From positions 809,889 to 873,888 of the forward strand of contig NZ_JAMDLG010000001.1 of NCBI RefSeq assembly GCF_023721715.1: a DNA stretch of 64,000 nucleotides, read 5' to 3'. Positions 45,946 through 55,479 of this stretch are shown here, one piece after another; positions within the stretch are counted from its first letter, which is position 1; every line of letters begins with the position of its first letter. The notes below the pieces were generated by a model that was not told the origin of the DNA, did not search any database, and saw nothing but the letters and a program-made list of their open reading frames with translations. The translations under genes and the position numbers were made by a program. This DNA is from Parasegetibacter sp. NRK P23 (GTDB lineage Bacteria; Bacteroidota; Bacteroidia; Chitinophagales; Chitinophagaceae).

Positions 45946-47802
45946 ATGGAAAAGTTCATCGTTTCGGCCCGGAAGTACAGACCACAGAATTTCAGCACCG
46001 TTGTGGGGCAGCAGCATATTACCACCACCTTAAAGAACGCGATCCGCAACAAACAACTGGCGCATGCCTTTTTGTTTTGTGGTCCGCGGGGTGTGGGGAA
46101 GACCACCTGCGCGCGTATCCTGGCCAAGACCATCAACTGTGCGCATCCCGGAGAAGATGGGGAAGCCTGCAATACCTGTCATTCCTGTGTATCCTTCAAC
46201 GATGGGGCCTCGCTGAATATCCATGAACTGGATGCCGCCTCCAACAACTCGGTGGACGATATCCGTACACTGGTGGAACAAGTACGTTTCGCGCCACAGG
46301 CGGGGGAGTACAAGGTGTACATCATCGATGAGGTGCACATGCTCAGTTCCTCGGCCTTCAACGCCTTCCTGAAAACACTGGAAGAACCGCCTCCGTATGC
46401 CATTTTTATCCTGGCCACCACGGAAAAACATAAGATACTGCCCACGATCCTTTCCCGTTGCCAGATTTTCGATTTCAAACGGATCACCACCCAGGATACC
46501 GCCGACCACCTCAACGAGATATGTGAGAAAGAAGCAGTGAAAGCGGAAATGGCCGCCCTGCAACTGATCGCCCAGAAAAGTGAAGGTTGTATGCGCGACG
46601 CGCTGAGCATCATGGACAAGATCGTGAGTTTCACCAACGGGGAACTTAGCTACACGAATACCCTGGAGCACCTCAATATCCTGGACGCGGATTATTATTT
46701 CCGGCTCATGGACGCCATGCTGAAGCAGGATGTATCTTCGGCGCTCCTGATGTTCGACGAGATCAACCGGAAAGGTTTTGAAGGCGATACCGTATTGAAC
46801 GGGCTGGCCGAATTCATCCGGAACCTGCTGGTGTGCAAAGACCCGAAAGTGGCGTCACTGCTGGATGTGGTGGAGAGTTTCAAAGACCGTTATGTAACCA
46901 TGGCTGGGGCCGTCAGCGCTTCCCTGCTGGTGAGTGCGCTGAACCTGCTTTCCGATGCGGAAATACAATACCGCGGCGCCAGGAACAAGCGCCTCCACAT
47001 AGAACTTACCCTCATCAAACTCTGTTACCTCCAGCAGGCGATAGAAATTACCGATGGCGGCTCCGGCCCGGATAAAAAAAAAATAACTGACCGGCCGCTG
47101 GCGTTCAGAACGGTTTCACTGGCACCCGCTCCAGAGAAAAAACCGGTTTCAGGCGCGAAACTGATTGTGGAAACATCAGCCACACCGAAGCCAGTTGCAA
47201 CCACTGCTACACAGGCTGCGGCGGCACCTTCAGCAAATACTCAACCGGCCGCTTTCCAAACTCCAACAACACCAATACAAACGGGAGCCCCCAGCGCAGC
47301 CGTCAAACCCGCTACAGTTACCGCACCTGCTCCACCTAATGGCGGAGGACTGAAACTCAGCTCACTGAGTAAACTCCGGCAGGAGATCGCGGCAAGAAAC
47401 AGCGGCCCTTCCGAGAAAAAAGAACGCATCGCCCTTACGCAGGAACTGTTGAAAGAACACTGGCAGGGCTTCGCCAACAAATTAAGGGAAGCGAAAAACC
47501 CAGCCGTACAAAGTTTCGAATTATCCGAACTGCGTATCCTGGACGATGAAAACTTTGAAGTAGTTACCGGCGACAATATCATGGCCCGCTTTATTGATGC
47601 TGAAAAGCGGGAACTCGCGGAATACCTGCAGGAGAAGTTCTGCAACAACAGGTTGCTTTTCACCGTGGTGATTGAGCAAAGAGCAGACCTCGGCCTGAAA
47701 TTCGAACGGCCGCTCACACCACGCGAGGTATTCATGCAGATGGCCGAACAATACCCACTGATCAACGATTTGCGGATAAAACTCCGGCTCGAAGTAGATT
47801 AA
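45946..47802 (+). CDS. dnaX: DNA polymerase III subunit tau (and predicted gamma)
   Basis: Clamp-loader ATPase. The 618-residue protein has the Walker A loop FCGPRGVGKTTCAR (~44-57), a zinc-binding cluster CNTCHSC (~79-85), the DEXX motif IIDEVHML, LEEPP and the sensor region TILSRC. Domains I-III end near residue 370. The rest is an Ala/Pro/Thr-rich linker (~385-465) and a C-terminal domain (~475-618) expected to bind the polymerase or helicase. Codons 377-380 hold a run of ten A followed at once by stops in the other two frames, predicting a truncated gamma of about 379-381 residues, as made by slippage in E. coli and Thermus. Confidence 0.96.
   Translation: MEKFIVSARKYRPQNFSTVVGQQHITTTLKNAIRNKQLAHAFLFCGPRGVGKTTCARILAKTINCAHPGEDGEACNTCHSCVSFNDGASLNIHELDAASNNSVDDIRTLVEQVRFAPQAGEYKVYIIDEVHMLSSSAFNAFLKTLEEPPPYAIFILATTEKHKILPTILSRCQIFDFKRITTQDTADHLNEICEKEAVKAEMAALQLIAQKSEGCMRDALSIMDKIVSFTNGELSYTNTLEHLNILDADYYFRLMDAMLKQDVSSALLMFDEINRKGFEGDTVLNGLAEFIRNLLVCKDPKVASLLDVVESFKDRYVTMAGAVSASLLVSALNLLSDAEIQYRGARNKRLHIELTLIKLCYLQQAIEITDGGSGPDKKKITDRPLAFRTVSLAPAPEKKPVSGAKLIVETSATPKPVATTATQAAAAPSANTQPAAFQTPTTPIQTGAPSAAVKPATVTAPAPPNGGGLKLSSLSKLRQEIAARNSGPSEKKERIALTQELLKEHWQGFANKLREAKNPAVQSFELSELRILDDENFEVVTGDNIMARFIDAEKRELAEYLQEKFCNNRLLFTVVIEQRADLGLKFERPLTPREVFMQMAEQYPLINDLRIKLRLEVD
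47074..47083 (+). other. Poly-A slippage site in dnaX
   Basis: Ten A in a row across codons 377-380 (AAA AAA AAA ATA in frame). One A lost, or a +1 ribosomal shift, gives TAA immediately. One A gained, or a -1 shift, gives AAT AAC TGA. Either way the chain ends just after domain III. Thermus thermophilus dnaX uses a comparable A9 run with transcriptional slippage. Confidence 0.7.
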
Positions 47803-47923
47803 TTTTCGGTGAAAACACCCTGATCAGAAATGTAAAAACACCGTTTAATGATAAGGTAAAAACCATTTTCATTTTCTTAACAAAAGCTTTCCCTACATTC
47901 GTTCCGGAATTGCTTTCCGACCA

Positions 47924-47984
47924 TCAGCCTTTACTGGTGCTAAGATCCTATCAGTGTATGATCTGTGCTTCCGGTAAAGGCTGA
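47924..47984 (+). promoter_or_regulatory. Long imperfect hairpin between dnaX and E2
   Basis: Outer arms TCAGCCTTTACTGG (47924-47937) and CCGGTAAAGGCTGA (47971-47984) pair with one G-U wobble. An inner AGATC (47943-47947) pairs with GATCT (47960-47964). There is no T-tract. It lies in the 309-bp gap between dnaX and the PDH E2 gene; the rest of the gap holds one more hairpin and no reading frame. Confidence 0.5.
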
Positions 47985-47987
47985 GCC

Positions 47988-48023
47988 AATTATGGGAACC
48001 GCTGCACCATAATTCGCCTTTTT
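47988..48023 (+). terminator. Probable dnaX terminator hairpin
   Basis: Perfect 8-bp arms AATTATGG (47988-47995) and CCATAATT (48007-48014), 11-nt loop, then CGCCTTTTT (48015-48023). It directly follows the longer hairpin at 47924-47984. Confidence 0.5.
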
Positions 48024-48111
48024 CCTGTAATTTCGGCCTTCCATTAAGCAAATGGGTACCGGGAAACCGGGAAACACATGCAATCGAACAACTAAAAACG
48101 ATTATCTTTTT

Positions 48112-49788
48112 ATGGCTGAAGTGATACTCATGCCCCGCCTGAGCGATACCATGACCGAAGGTGTGATAGCCGCCTGGCACAAAAAAGTGGGTGATACCGT
48201 TAAGAAAGGAGATTTACTGGCTGAAGTTGAAACCGATAAGGCCACCATGGAACTGGAAAGCTACCAGGACGGTACGCTCCTGTACGTGGGTGCCCAGAAT
48301 GGAGAAAAAGTGGACGTGAACGCTTTGCTGGCCATCCTCGGAAAACCAGGGGAAAATGTAGATGATCTCGTGAAGCAAAATGGCGGACAAGCCGCTCCCG
48401 CAGCCGAAAAGAAATCCGAAGCAACAAAAGAAGAAGCACCCAAAGCTGAAGCGCAAACGGAAGCACCTAAGGCTGAAAAAACCGCGGCTTCCGGTATGGA
48501 CCTGGCCACTGTGGAAGAAGCCATCCTGATGCCACGTCTCAGCGATACCATGACAGAAGGCGTGATCGCCGCCTGGCATAAAAAAGTGGGCGACTCCGTT
48601 AAAAAAGGAGAATTGCTTGCGGAAGTGGAAACCGATAAGGCGACCATGGAACTGGAAAGTTATAAAGATGGCACCCTGCTTTATATTGGCGCTGAAAAAG
48701 GCGACAAAGTTCCTGTTAACGCCCTGCTCTGCATCATCGGAAATGATAAAACAAATGTGGACGCGATCGTTGCCGCAGCCAAAGGCGGTGGCATCGAAGC
48801 CAAAGGAGAAGGTGACGTGAAAGGTGCCACAGGTACACCCGCCTCTTCCGTAGAAAGCAAAAAGGAAGATACCAATAAGGAAAGTGATACCACTTCTGAA
48901 AATGTTTCCAGCGACGGAAGGATCAAAGCATCCCCACTCGCCAAAAAGATCGCCGCTGAAAAAGGCATCGATATCACCAAAGTAACCGGAACAGGAGACA
49001 ATGGCCGTATTGTTAAATCCGACGTTGACAATTATGTTCCCGCCGCTGAAAAAGCTTCTGCCGCCCCTGCTGCAAAAACAACCGCCGCTCCTGCAGTATA
49101 CGGCCAGGAAAGCTTCGACGAGAAGCCTGTTTCGCAAATGCGCAAGGTAATCGCCAAGCGCCTCAGCGAAAGCCTGTTCACCGCACCGCACTTCTACGTT
49201 ACGATGTCTATTGATATGGACAAAGCCGTGGAAAGCCGCGCCAAAATGAATGAAACCGCTCCCGTAAAAATTTCCTTCAACGATATGGTGCTGAAAGCCG
49301 TGGCGCTTTCGCTGAAACAACATCCCGCTGTGAACAGCAGCTGGCTGGGCGACAAGATCCGCACCAACCACCACGTGAACATCGGCGTAGCCGTTGCCGT
49401 GGATGAAGGGCTGCTGGTTCCTGTAGTCCGTTTCGCCGATACCAAATCCCTCAGCCAGATCGGTGCTGAAGTGAAGGAGTATGCCAAACGCGCCAAAGAC
49501 AAGAAGTTGCAACCTGCCGATTGGGAAGGTTCCACCTTTACCATCTCTAACCTTGGTATGTTCGGTGTGGACGAATTCACCGCCATCATCAACCCGCCCG
49601 ATGCCTGCATTCTCGCGGTAGGTGGTATCAGCCAGGTGCCCGTTGTAAAAGATGGTCAGATTAAAGTGGGCAATGTGATGAAAGTAACCCTGAGCTGTGA
49701 CCACCGTGTAGTGGATGGCGCAACAGGCGCAGCGTTCCTGCAAACACTGAAGAGCCTGCTGGAAGAACCCGTTAGAATGCTCGTGTAA
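48112..49788 (+). CDS. Pyruvate dehydrogenase E2, dihydrolipoamide acetyltransferase
   Basis: Core of the pyruvate dehydrogenase complex; moves the acetyl group from lipoamide to CoA. The 558-residue protein has two N-terminal lipoyl domains (~1-82 and ~134-215) whose lipoylated lysines are K43 and K176, each within VETDKATMELES. Ala/Lys/Glu-rich linkers and an E3-binding domain (~277-315, ASPLAKKIAAEKGID) follow. The catalytic domain (~335-558) ends with DHRVVDG, catalytic H531 and D535. The two lipoyl domains are very alike, which suggests a recent internal duplication. ATG 48112 begins the first lipoyl domain; a longer frame upstream is not supported. Confidence 0.94.
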   Translation: MAEVILMPRLSDTMTEGVIAAWHKKVGDTVKKGDLLAEVETDKATMELESYQDGTLLYVGAQNGEKVDVNALLAILGKPGENVDDLVKQNGGQAAPAAEKKSEATKEEAPKAEAQTEAPKAEKTAASGMDLATVEEAILMPRLSDTMTEGVIAAWHKKVGDSVKKGELLAEVETDKATMELESYKDGTLLYIGAEKGDKVPVNALLCIIGNDKTNVDAIVAAAKGGGIEAKGEGDVKGATGTPASSVESKKEDTNKESDTTSENVSSDGRIKASPLAKKIAAEKGIDITKVTGTGDNGRIVKSDVDNYVPAAEKASAAPAAKTTAAPAVYGQESFDEKPVSQMRKVIAKRLSESLFTAPHFYVTMSIDMDKAVESRAKMNETAPVKISFNDMVLKAVALSLKQHPAVNSSWLGDKIRTNHHVNIGVAVAVDEGLLVPVVRFADTKSLSQIGAEVKEYAKRAKDKKLQPADWEGSTFTISNLGMFGVDEFTAIINPPDACILAVGGISQVPVVKDGQIKVGNVMKVTLSCDHRVVDGATGAAFLQTLKSLLEEPVRMLV

Positions 49789-49812
49789 CGGAAACGTTCA
49801 AACATAATACGT

Positions 49813-49850
49813 AAAGAGGCCACGCAAACCGCGTGGCCTCTTTCTTTTTA
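49813..49850 (+). terminator. Strong intrinsic terminator after E2
   Basis: Perfect 13-bp stem AAAGAGGCCACGC (49813-49825) with GCGTGGCCTCTTT (49831-49843), a 5-nt loop, followed by CTTTTTA. It ends the E2 transcript and also faces the convergent phytase gene. Confidence 0.9.
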
Positions 49851-49972
49851 AACACTAACAATAGGATGCTGCGCAATGCACAGGGCCGTACTCATTACGG
49901 AGTTTTTCCGCTCCTGGTGACCCAGCCTGTGGAGCGCGCCATGTGCACGCAGCGGAAGGTTGTTGTAAAGGA

Positions 49973-51016
49973 TTATTTTTTAAGTAACCGCTTTTCGATA
50001 TCACGCCAGTCGTAGTAATGGAACACCATTCCTTCGCTCATGGCTACGAATACGCCCTTCGGGAAGCTGTTCCCAAGTTGAACGGATGTTACTTCCGAAC
50101 CATCACTTGAGACAGTAGAGAAAGGTAGTTTTCCGATCAGCGTATGTTGATGGACGTTACCTGAAACACCTTCCCTGGGGTAGAAGTTGAAGGTATTCTC
50201 CTGCTGGTTGGAAACGATGATGTACCCGGTTGAGTCCGTACTCTGGTAAATAGAAATACCTTCCACATCTTCTTTAAACTCCTTCAACCCGAATACGGCC
50301 AGTTCTTCATTTCCTTTTGCGGGATTAGCATGATATTTATGCACACCATATCCTTCATCAGAATAATAAATGTAGCCCAACTTAGCATCCACGGCAATGC
50401 TCTCAATTTCTTTTCCACCCATGAACTTTCCGAATTTGCGCACAACGGTGCCGGTAATATTTCCACCAGCATCCGCTTCCAGTTTATATTGCCAGAGGTA
50501 AGCATCCTTCGGACCGAACTTTCTTCCCACGATGGCGTAAACTGCACTGTCGGCCGTATTATGGTACAATGCTACGCCCATAGGTCCGCGCTCCTGTTCA
50601 CCGGTGAACACTTCAATGCCACCATTGTCAAGCGGACGCATATCTGGAACAGAGAATATACGGATGCTGTTCGTCTCTCTTTCAGTGGCAACGGCGATGT
50701 CCATCGTTTTGCCCCCGATCTTCACGTTCTGAACGATATCCACATTATTGGGGCGTTTCAGAGGACGCACTGTTTTTTCCCGGAGCATCTTTCCGGAAAG
50801 GTCATATACATACAACCCGCCATCCGAATCTTTATCCGTTCCGATGATCAGGCTGGAATCGGGATGCGTGGGATGGATCCAGATCGCAGGATCATCGGTA
50901 TCGTGTGGCGTAACTTCGGTTACAACCGCTGGTTTCAGGGCATCCTTCGCCACCGGGGGCTGGGTATTGCAGGCGGAAAACAAAATCGCCGCATACAAAA
51001 ACGTTCTTTTTTGCAT
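49973..51016 (-). CDS. Beta-propeller phytase lipoprotein
   Basis: Predicted secreted 3-phytase that releases phosphate from phytate with calcium. The 347-residue protein has a lipobox LFSAC (Cys16), so it is probably anchored in a membrane facing the periplasm or surface. The body follows the six-bladed beta-propeller phytase pattern: DTDDPAIWIHPTHPDSSLIIGTDKD (blade one), GLYVYDL, RPNNVDI, ERGPMGVALY and KEIESIAVD. The acidic Ca-binding residues near DDPAIW are present. It stands alone, convergent with the E2 gene. A TAATTTCG element ends 4 nt before the start. Confidence 0.88.
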   Translation of the reverse strand: MQKRTFLYAAILFSACNTQPPVAKDALKPAVVTEVTPHDTDDPAIWIHPTHPDSSLIIGTDKDSDGGLYVYDLSGKMLREKTVRPLKRPNNVDIVQNVKIGGKTMDIAVATERETNSIRIFSVPDMRPLDNGGIEVFTGEQERGPMGVALYHNTADSAVYAIVGRKFGPKDAYLWQYKLEADAGGNITGTVVRKFGKFMGGKEIESIAVDAKLGYIYYSDEGYGVHKYHANPAKGNEELAVFGLKEFKEDVEGISIYQSTDSTGYIIVSNQQENTFNFYPREGVSGNVHQHTLIGKLPFSTVSSDGSEVTSVQLGNSFPKGVFVAMSEGMVFHYYDWRDIEKRLLKK

Positions 51017-51063
51017 GCGGCGAAATTAATTCAGACTGGTATAACCTTCCGGTTAAGGAATTA

Positions 51064-53610
51064 TTACCTTCTTTTGTTGCCTGTCTGCTCCACTTCCCGG
51101 TTTATTTCCATGATGTCAACCGGTTGAGAAAAATCACCAAGCAGGTATTTGCAGAAATAATCACCCATCAGCCAGAAGAAATATTCAGTCATATCACCAA
51201 ATCCGTGTCTTTGGCCGGGCATCAGCATAAAATCGAAGCGTTTGTTGGCTTTGATGAGGGCATTCGCCATGCGGATGGTATTCGCGGGGTGAACGTTGTT
51301 ATCAATATCGCCCGTCACCAACAGCAGTTTTCCTTTGAGGTTCTTCGCCAGTTCAGGGTTTCTTTCAATATTGTACTGGAATGTAGTGTCGCCTTTGGGT
51401 GTGATGATTTCCTTTACGCCATGGTGCTTTTCGCTCCACCAGCGGTTGTAGATATTGTTTTCGTGGTTGCCGGCGCCTGAAACCGCCACTTTAAAGAAAT
51501 CGGGATATACAAGCATAGCCGCGGTTGACATGAATCCACCACCGGAGTGCCCCGTAATCCCTACCCTGTCGGCGTCAATGAAAGGATACCTTACTGCCAG
51601 TTGCTCCACGGTCGCCTTCTTATCGGCCAGGCCATAATCTCGGAGGTTGTTGTACCCGTAATTGTGGTACCACTTGGAGCGGCTGGGATGCCCGCCCCTG
51701 TTGCCTACCGTTACCACGATGAAGCCGAATTGCGCAAGGCGGTCAATTCTATCCATACTTCTGCCGAAAGCTTTGTTCACCGCTTCCGTTTGCGGACCGG
51801 GATACACGTATTCAATGATGGGGTATTTTTTGGTGGAATCGAAATCGAAAGGTTTGTACATTACCCCGAACAGGTCGGTGATGCCATCATCGGCCTTCAC
51901 TTTGAAAGGCTCGGGGAATTTGTAACCAGCCGCGAACAGGTTAGACAAATCAGCGGTTTCCAGCTTCATGATCAGCTTACCGGTGTTGTCCATCAACACT
52001 GATTCTGGCGTGGTATTTACACGGGAATAGTTGTTCACAAAATACTTATAGGAATCCCCCATGCTGGAGCTGTGGTCGAAGTTGCCGGGATTCAGCAATT
52101 TCAGACCGGTACCATCAAAGTTCACCCTGTAAAGGTGTACATAGTAGGGATCTTCTTTTTCCGCAACGCCATCCTTTCCTTTGGCAGGAAGGCTTTCCCT
52201 TCCGTTCGCCGTAAAATAAAGTACGCGGTTCTTTTCATCCACTTCCACAATCTCTTCACAATGGAAAGCCCCTGAAGTGATCTGGTTTTTCAGTTTACCA
52301 TTTTCATCGTACAGGTAAAAATGTGCCCATCCGTCTTTTTCTGACCACTGGATCAGTTCTTTTCCTCCGTTCACCAGGGCTACTTGACGGATCTCCACAT
52401 AGGTGTTCAGCTTCTCTTCAATAACAGGTGTTACTTTCCCGGAAGCCGCATCCACCATACAAACGTCGATCTTCTTGAGGTCGCGGCTGGTACGGTTCAT
52501 GTAAAACTTAGTATTGGTGCCCAGCCAGGTGGAAGGACGGAAATCAACGTCACGATCGCTGGGTTTCCAGGGAGATGCCCACAAACCAATGGTCTGGTCT
52601 TTATACCTGCCCGCATCCAGTTTTTTCACCTGTTTGGTGGTGGCGTCAAATACGATCAGGTATTCGATGGGAGCGTTCGCTTCACCCGGCATATGGTATT
52701 TATAGGTTTCCAGCGTAGGGCGTGGTTCGGCCACGTTGTTGATCACCCACAAGTCGCTTACTTTGCGTACATCTGAAAGCGTGGTGGTGAAAAACTTGGA
52801 GTCAGGCGACCAAAGTACGTAAGCGCCTTTGCGCTTGTTTTTGTTCTTTTCCTTTTCCACGTCGGTTTCCCCATACCCTCTTCCGAAGCCGAAATCTTCC
52901 ACGCCATCCTTTGTAATCTGGTGGTCAACAATGGTGGAATCGTCTTCATTCTTGATGGCTTTGTAGAGGTTCTCCTTGTCCATCCAGTACAGGTTATGGT
53001 TCTTCGCGAAGACTATCATGGAGCTGTCTGGCGCGATGGAGGCCCACATCGGGCGGCGCTTTGGCTTCTCGTAATCGGTGAGTTCTTTCAGTTCACGGGT
53101 CTGGAGATTGTATTCAAAATAAAAGGTCTTTTTTTCTTTCGCCGGTGGTGTGGCGCGGCGGGTAGAGTCCTTTTTAGTAGTGGTATCCTTTTTCTCCACT
53201 TCCTCTGTGCTCCTTACTTCGAACCTGATGGCCGTCTCATTTTTAATAAATTCGAGGTTATCGAGCTGAAGGTGCTGCCCATCGAAAGGGTCCTTCACGA
53301 TACGCGTGATGTCCGCGGCCATTTTATCGGTATCGAACATTTCTGTTTTGGTAGCTTTAGCCGGATCCACGATGTACCATTTTTTCCCGGAAGGCGATTC
53401 CCAGGTGTACCAGAAACGATCGGAATTGCGCATCCAATGCGGGTCCACCGAAGTGGAGAAGATCAGTTTACTTAGTTTCTTGGGAGAAAAACGGGCGGCA
53501 AGGTTGTAATTGCCTTTGGTAACAGCAGCGGGGTTTTGGGCCAATGCCGGGGTTACGGCCATCAATACCCCCAAAAAGGCGGGCATGATCCGCAGAAAGA
53601 ACCTTTGCAT
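51064..53610 (-). CDS. S9 family prolyl oligopeptidase-like exopeptidase
   Basis: An 848-residue periplasmic serine peptidase of the DPP-IV/acylaminoacyl peptidase group. ATG 53610 gives a signal peptide with cleavage near TPALAQ. A beta-propeller domain (~40-580) precedes the alpha/beta hydrolase domain, which shows the nucleophile GHSGGGF, the Asp in VTGDIDNNV and the His in GQRHGFGDM. An upstream start at 53643 would put extra residues before the signal peptide and is rejected. It lies 47 bp upstream of the phytase gene on the same strand. Confidence 0.92.
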   Translation of the reverse strand: MQRFFLRIMPAFLGVLMAVTPALAQNPAAVTKGNYNLAARFSPKKLSKLIFSTSVDPHWMRNSDRFWYTWESPSGKKWYIVDPAKATKTEMFDTDKMAADITRIVKDPFDGQHLQLDNLEFIKNETAIRFEVRSTEEVEKKDTTTKKDSTRRATPPAKEKKTFYFEYNLQTRELKELTDYEKPKRRPMWASIAPDSSMIVFAKNHNLYWMDKENLYKAIKNEDDSTIVDHQITKDGVEDFGFGRGYGETDVEKEKNKNKRKGAYVLWSPDSKFFTTTLSDVRKVSDLWVINNVAEPRPTLETYKYHMPGEANAPIEYLIVFDATTKQVKKLDAGRYKDQTIGLWASPWKPSDRDVDFRPSTWLGTNTKFYMNRTSRDLKKIDVCMVDAASGKVTPVIEEKLNTYVEIRQVALVNGGKELIQWSEKDGWAHFYLYDENGKLKNQITSGAFHCEEIVEVDEKNRVLYFTANGRESLPAKGKDGVAEKEDPYYVHLYRVNFDGTGLKLLNPGNFDHSSSMGDSYKYFVNNYSRVNTTPESVLMDNTGKLIMKLETADLSNLFAAGYKFPEPFKVKADDGITDLFGVMYKPFDFDSTKKYPIIEYVYPGPQTEAVNKAFGRSMDRIDRLAQFGFIVVTVGNRGGHPSRSKWYHNYGYNNLRDYGLADKKATVEQLAVRYPFIDADRVGITGHSGGGFMSTAAMLVYPDFFKVAVSGAGNHENNIYNRWWSEKHHGVKEIITPKGDTTFQYNIERNPELAKNLKGKLLLVTGDIDNNVHPANTIRMANALIKANKRFDFMLMPGQRHGFGDMTEYFFWLMGDYFCKYLLGDFSQPVDIMEINREVEQTGNKRR

Positions 53611-53804
53611 GGTGTAATTCAGTTTGGTTTGAAGAAAAAGCAATTTAGTGCTTTGGAAAGGAAATCAGACGTTATCTCCCTCAAAAACTTTCCTTGTAAA
53701 CTTAATTCTGTCCTTTAAAACCACCATTCCCATATTTATTGGATATTTGAAGCGCCGATACCGCCTGAAGAACCAAACTGTATCACTATTATAATTGAAC
53801 AGCT

Positions 53805-55232
53805 TTGAAAAAGATCCGGCTTCTCCTCCTATTGGTAATCGTTTATCATACCGTTAAGGCGCAATCGTACCATGCGCTGCATGGCAATGTTTACGGGAGC
53901 GGACTCACCGTTTACAACAATCCCGCATCCATTGTGCACCAGCCCTTTCCCTGGGACCTTACTATTTTTTCCACCCAACAAAAAGCCTTTAACAACGTAG
54001 CCACGGTGAAAGACTATGGCTTGTTGGGGACGGCAAAAAACTCCTATGTGGAATTCAACCGCGGTTACTATGGACGAAGGGCGCATTACCAGTCGGATAT
54101 ACGCCTTTTCAACCTGCGTTTCAATATCGGCAGAGACAGGGCCGTGGCAGTGGGCGCTAACCTGCGGCACTACCTTCATGTGCGCTCCTCTCCTTATTTT
54201 TATACGGATACGCTTCAAACTACCAACCAGTTCTTCAACCTGAACCAGCTCGCTTCCGTTCCCATCGGCGCAAGCGCGGTGCAGTCTTCCTGGGGAGAAC
54301 TGTTCTTTTCGTATGCGCAAACCCTTTACGAGAATGAGCTCATGCGTTTGTCGGGCGGCGTTACACTAAAGGCGCAGCGCGGTTTATCCGGGGGCTATGT
54401 GCGCCTAAGCAACGGGTATTTTGAAATCAGGAACGATGGGCTTCAACCTTACTTCGTGGTCACCGATGGCCGCGGGCGGTACGGTTATTCTTCAAACTAC
54501 GACCGCATCAGCAGCGAAAAATCCACCTGGCAGAACATCAAAGATGTCATGGGCCATACTTTAAACAGCGCCAGCGCCGATCTAGGCGCCGAACTATTGC
54601 TCCGGTACGATGGTTACGTGCGCCAGGAAGATGCCCCGCCCTACAACTGGAAAATCGGCTTCTCCATCCTGGACATCGGCAGAAACCAATACCGCCACGG
54701 CCGGGAAAGCCGTCGCTTCAGCGGATTCAAAACCGAAGTGGTGGATTCCATCCTTCAATATAAATTCCAGAACGTGGCCGGCGTGCCCGAATTCAACGAT
54801 TCCCTGGAAACCATCGCGGCCGGTTATCGTGGCATTAACGGCAACTTCATTGTGAATCAACCCACGCGACTGGTGGTGAACATCGACAAACACGTTACGC
54901 AGGATTTTTATGTGAACGCGAACATCAGCGCCAACCTGCGCTCCAGCACCCACGACGAAAAGTATGCGGTCCGCGAAATGGATATGATCGCCGTTACGCC
55001 GCGCTGGGAAAAACGCAAACTGGCCGCTTACCTCCCCATGCAATACACTACTGAAGGAAAATTCTGGGTGGGTCTTGCCGGAAAGTTGGGTCCGGTAGTA
55101 ATGGGCCTTCACAACGCTGGCTGGATATTTACAAAGAACGCGATGCCCAATGGCGGATTTTACCTGGCGCTTACGGTGCGCGGCTGGAAATTCCGGGAGC
55201 GGGATACTGGTGTGGCGTGCCCGGATTTTTGA
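53805..55232 (+). CDS. DUF5723 family outer membrane barrel protein
   Basis: A 475-residue protein with a signal peptide (to about residue 20, VKAQ) started by TTG. The N-terminal sequence NPASIVHQPFPWDLTIFSTQQKAF and long alternating beta-strands fit the DUF5723 family of putative outer membrane beta-barrels in Bacteroidota. The C-terminus ends CPDF after an RDTGVACP segment, so lipidation is not expected. The role is unknown; members sit near T9SS or surface genes. It is divergent from the S9 peptidase gene. Confidence 0.75.
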   Translation: MKKIRLLLLLVIVYHTVKAQSYHALHGNVYGSGLTVYNNPASIVHQPFPWDLTIFSTQQKAFNNVATVKDYGLLGTAKNSYVEFNRGYYGRRAHYQSDIRLFNLRFNIGRDRAVAVGANLRHYLHVRSSPYFYTDTLQTTNQFFNLNQLASVPIGASAVQSSWGELFFSYAQTLYENELMRLSGGVTLKAQRGLSGGYVRLSNGYFEIRNDGLQPYFVVTDGRGRYGYSSNYDRISSEKSTWQNIKDVMGHTLNSASADLGAELLLRYDGYVRQEDAPPYNWKIGFSILDIGRNQYRHGRESRRFSGFKTEVVDSILQYKFQNVAGVPEFNDSLETIAAGYRGINGNFIVNQPTRLVVNIDKHVTQDFYVNANISANLRSSTHDEKYAVREMDMIAVTPRWEKRKLAAYLPMQYTTEGKFWVGLAGKLGPVVMGLHNAGWIFTKNAMPNGGFYLALTVRGWKFRERDTGVACPDF

Positions 55233-55263
55233 GGCTGAGGCAATAAATTCTTAAATTGCATCT

Positions 55264-55476
55264 ATGGAAATACCATCAGAAAATAAAGGCGGCATTCAGC
55301 AGAATCAGTCTTTTCAAAACAAAGGCACACTAAAGCAAAAGGGGAAATTTGTATTTCAATCTGAAGAAGAACGATTACTCGCAGACATCAACAGACCGGA
55401 TATTGAAAAACTTCAACTTTTTACCCAAATGATCCGTAGAAACAGGATGTTGGATCAATTCAAAAAAGCAAGGTAA
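55264..55476 (+). CDS. Small hypothetical protein
   Basis: A 70-residue, polar, mostly helical protein rich in K, Q and E (KGKFVFQSEEERLLADINRP, then DIEKLQLFTQMIRRNRML). No signal peptide or membrane segment. Small proteins with a similar DIEKLQLFTQM segment occur in Bacteroidota next to nucleotidyltransferase or toxin-antitoxin genes, but I cannot assign a function. It lies 31 bp after the DUF5723 gene and 42 bp before a ParD-like antitoxin gene, in an AT-richer stretch. Confidence 0.55.
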   Translation: MEIPSENKGGIQQNQSFQNKGTLKQKGKFVFQSEEERLLADINRPDIEKLQLFTQMIRRNRMLDQFKKAR

Positions 55477-55479
55477 AAG

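Noticed and set aside
48214-49743. Very long antisense frame opposite the E2 gene
   Set aside because: It covers the repetitive lipoyl/linker sequence of a clear E2 gene. Codon bias of the true gene explains the absence of stops.
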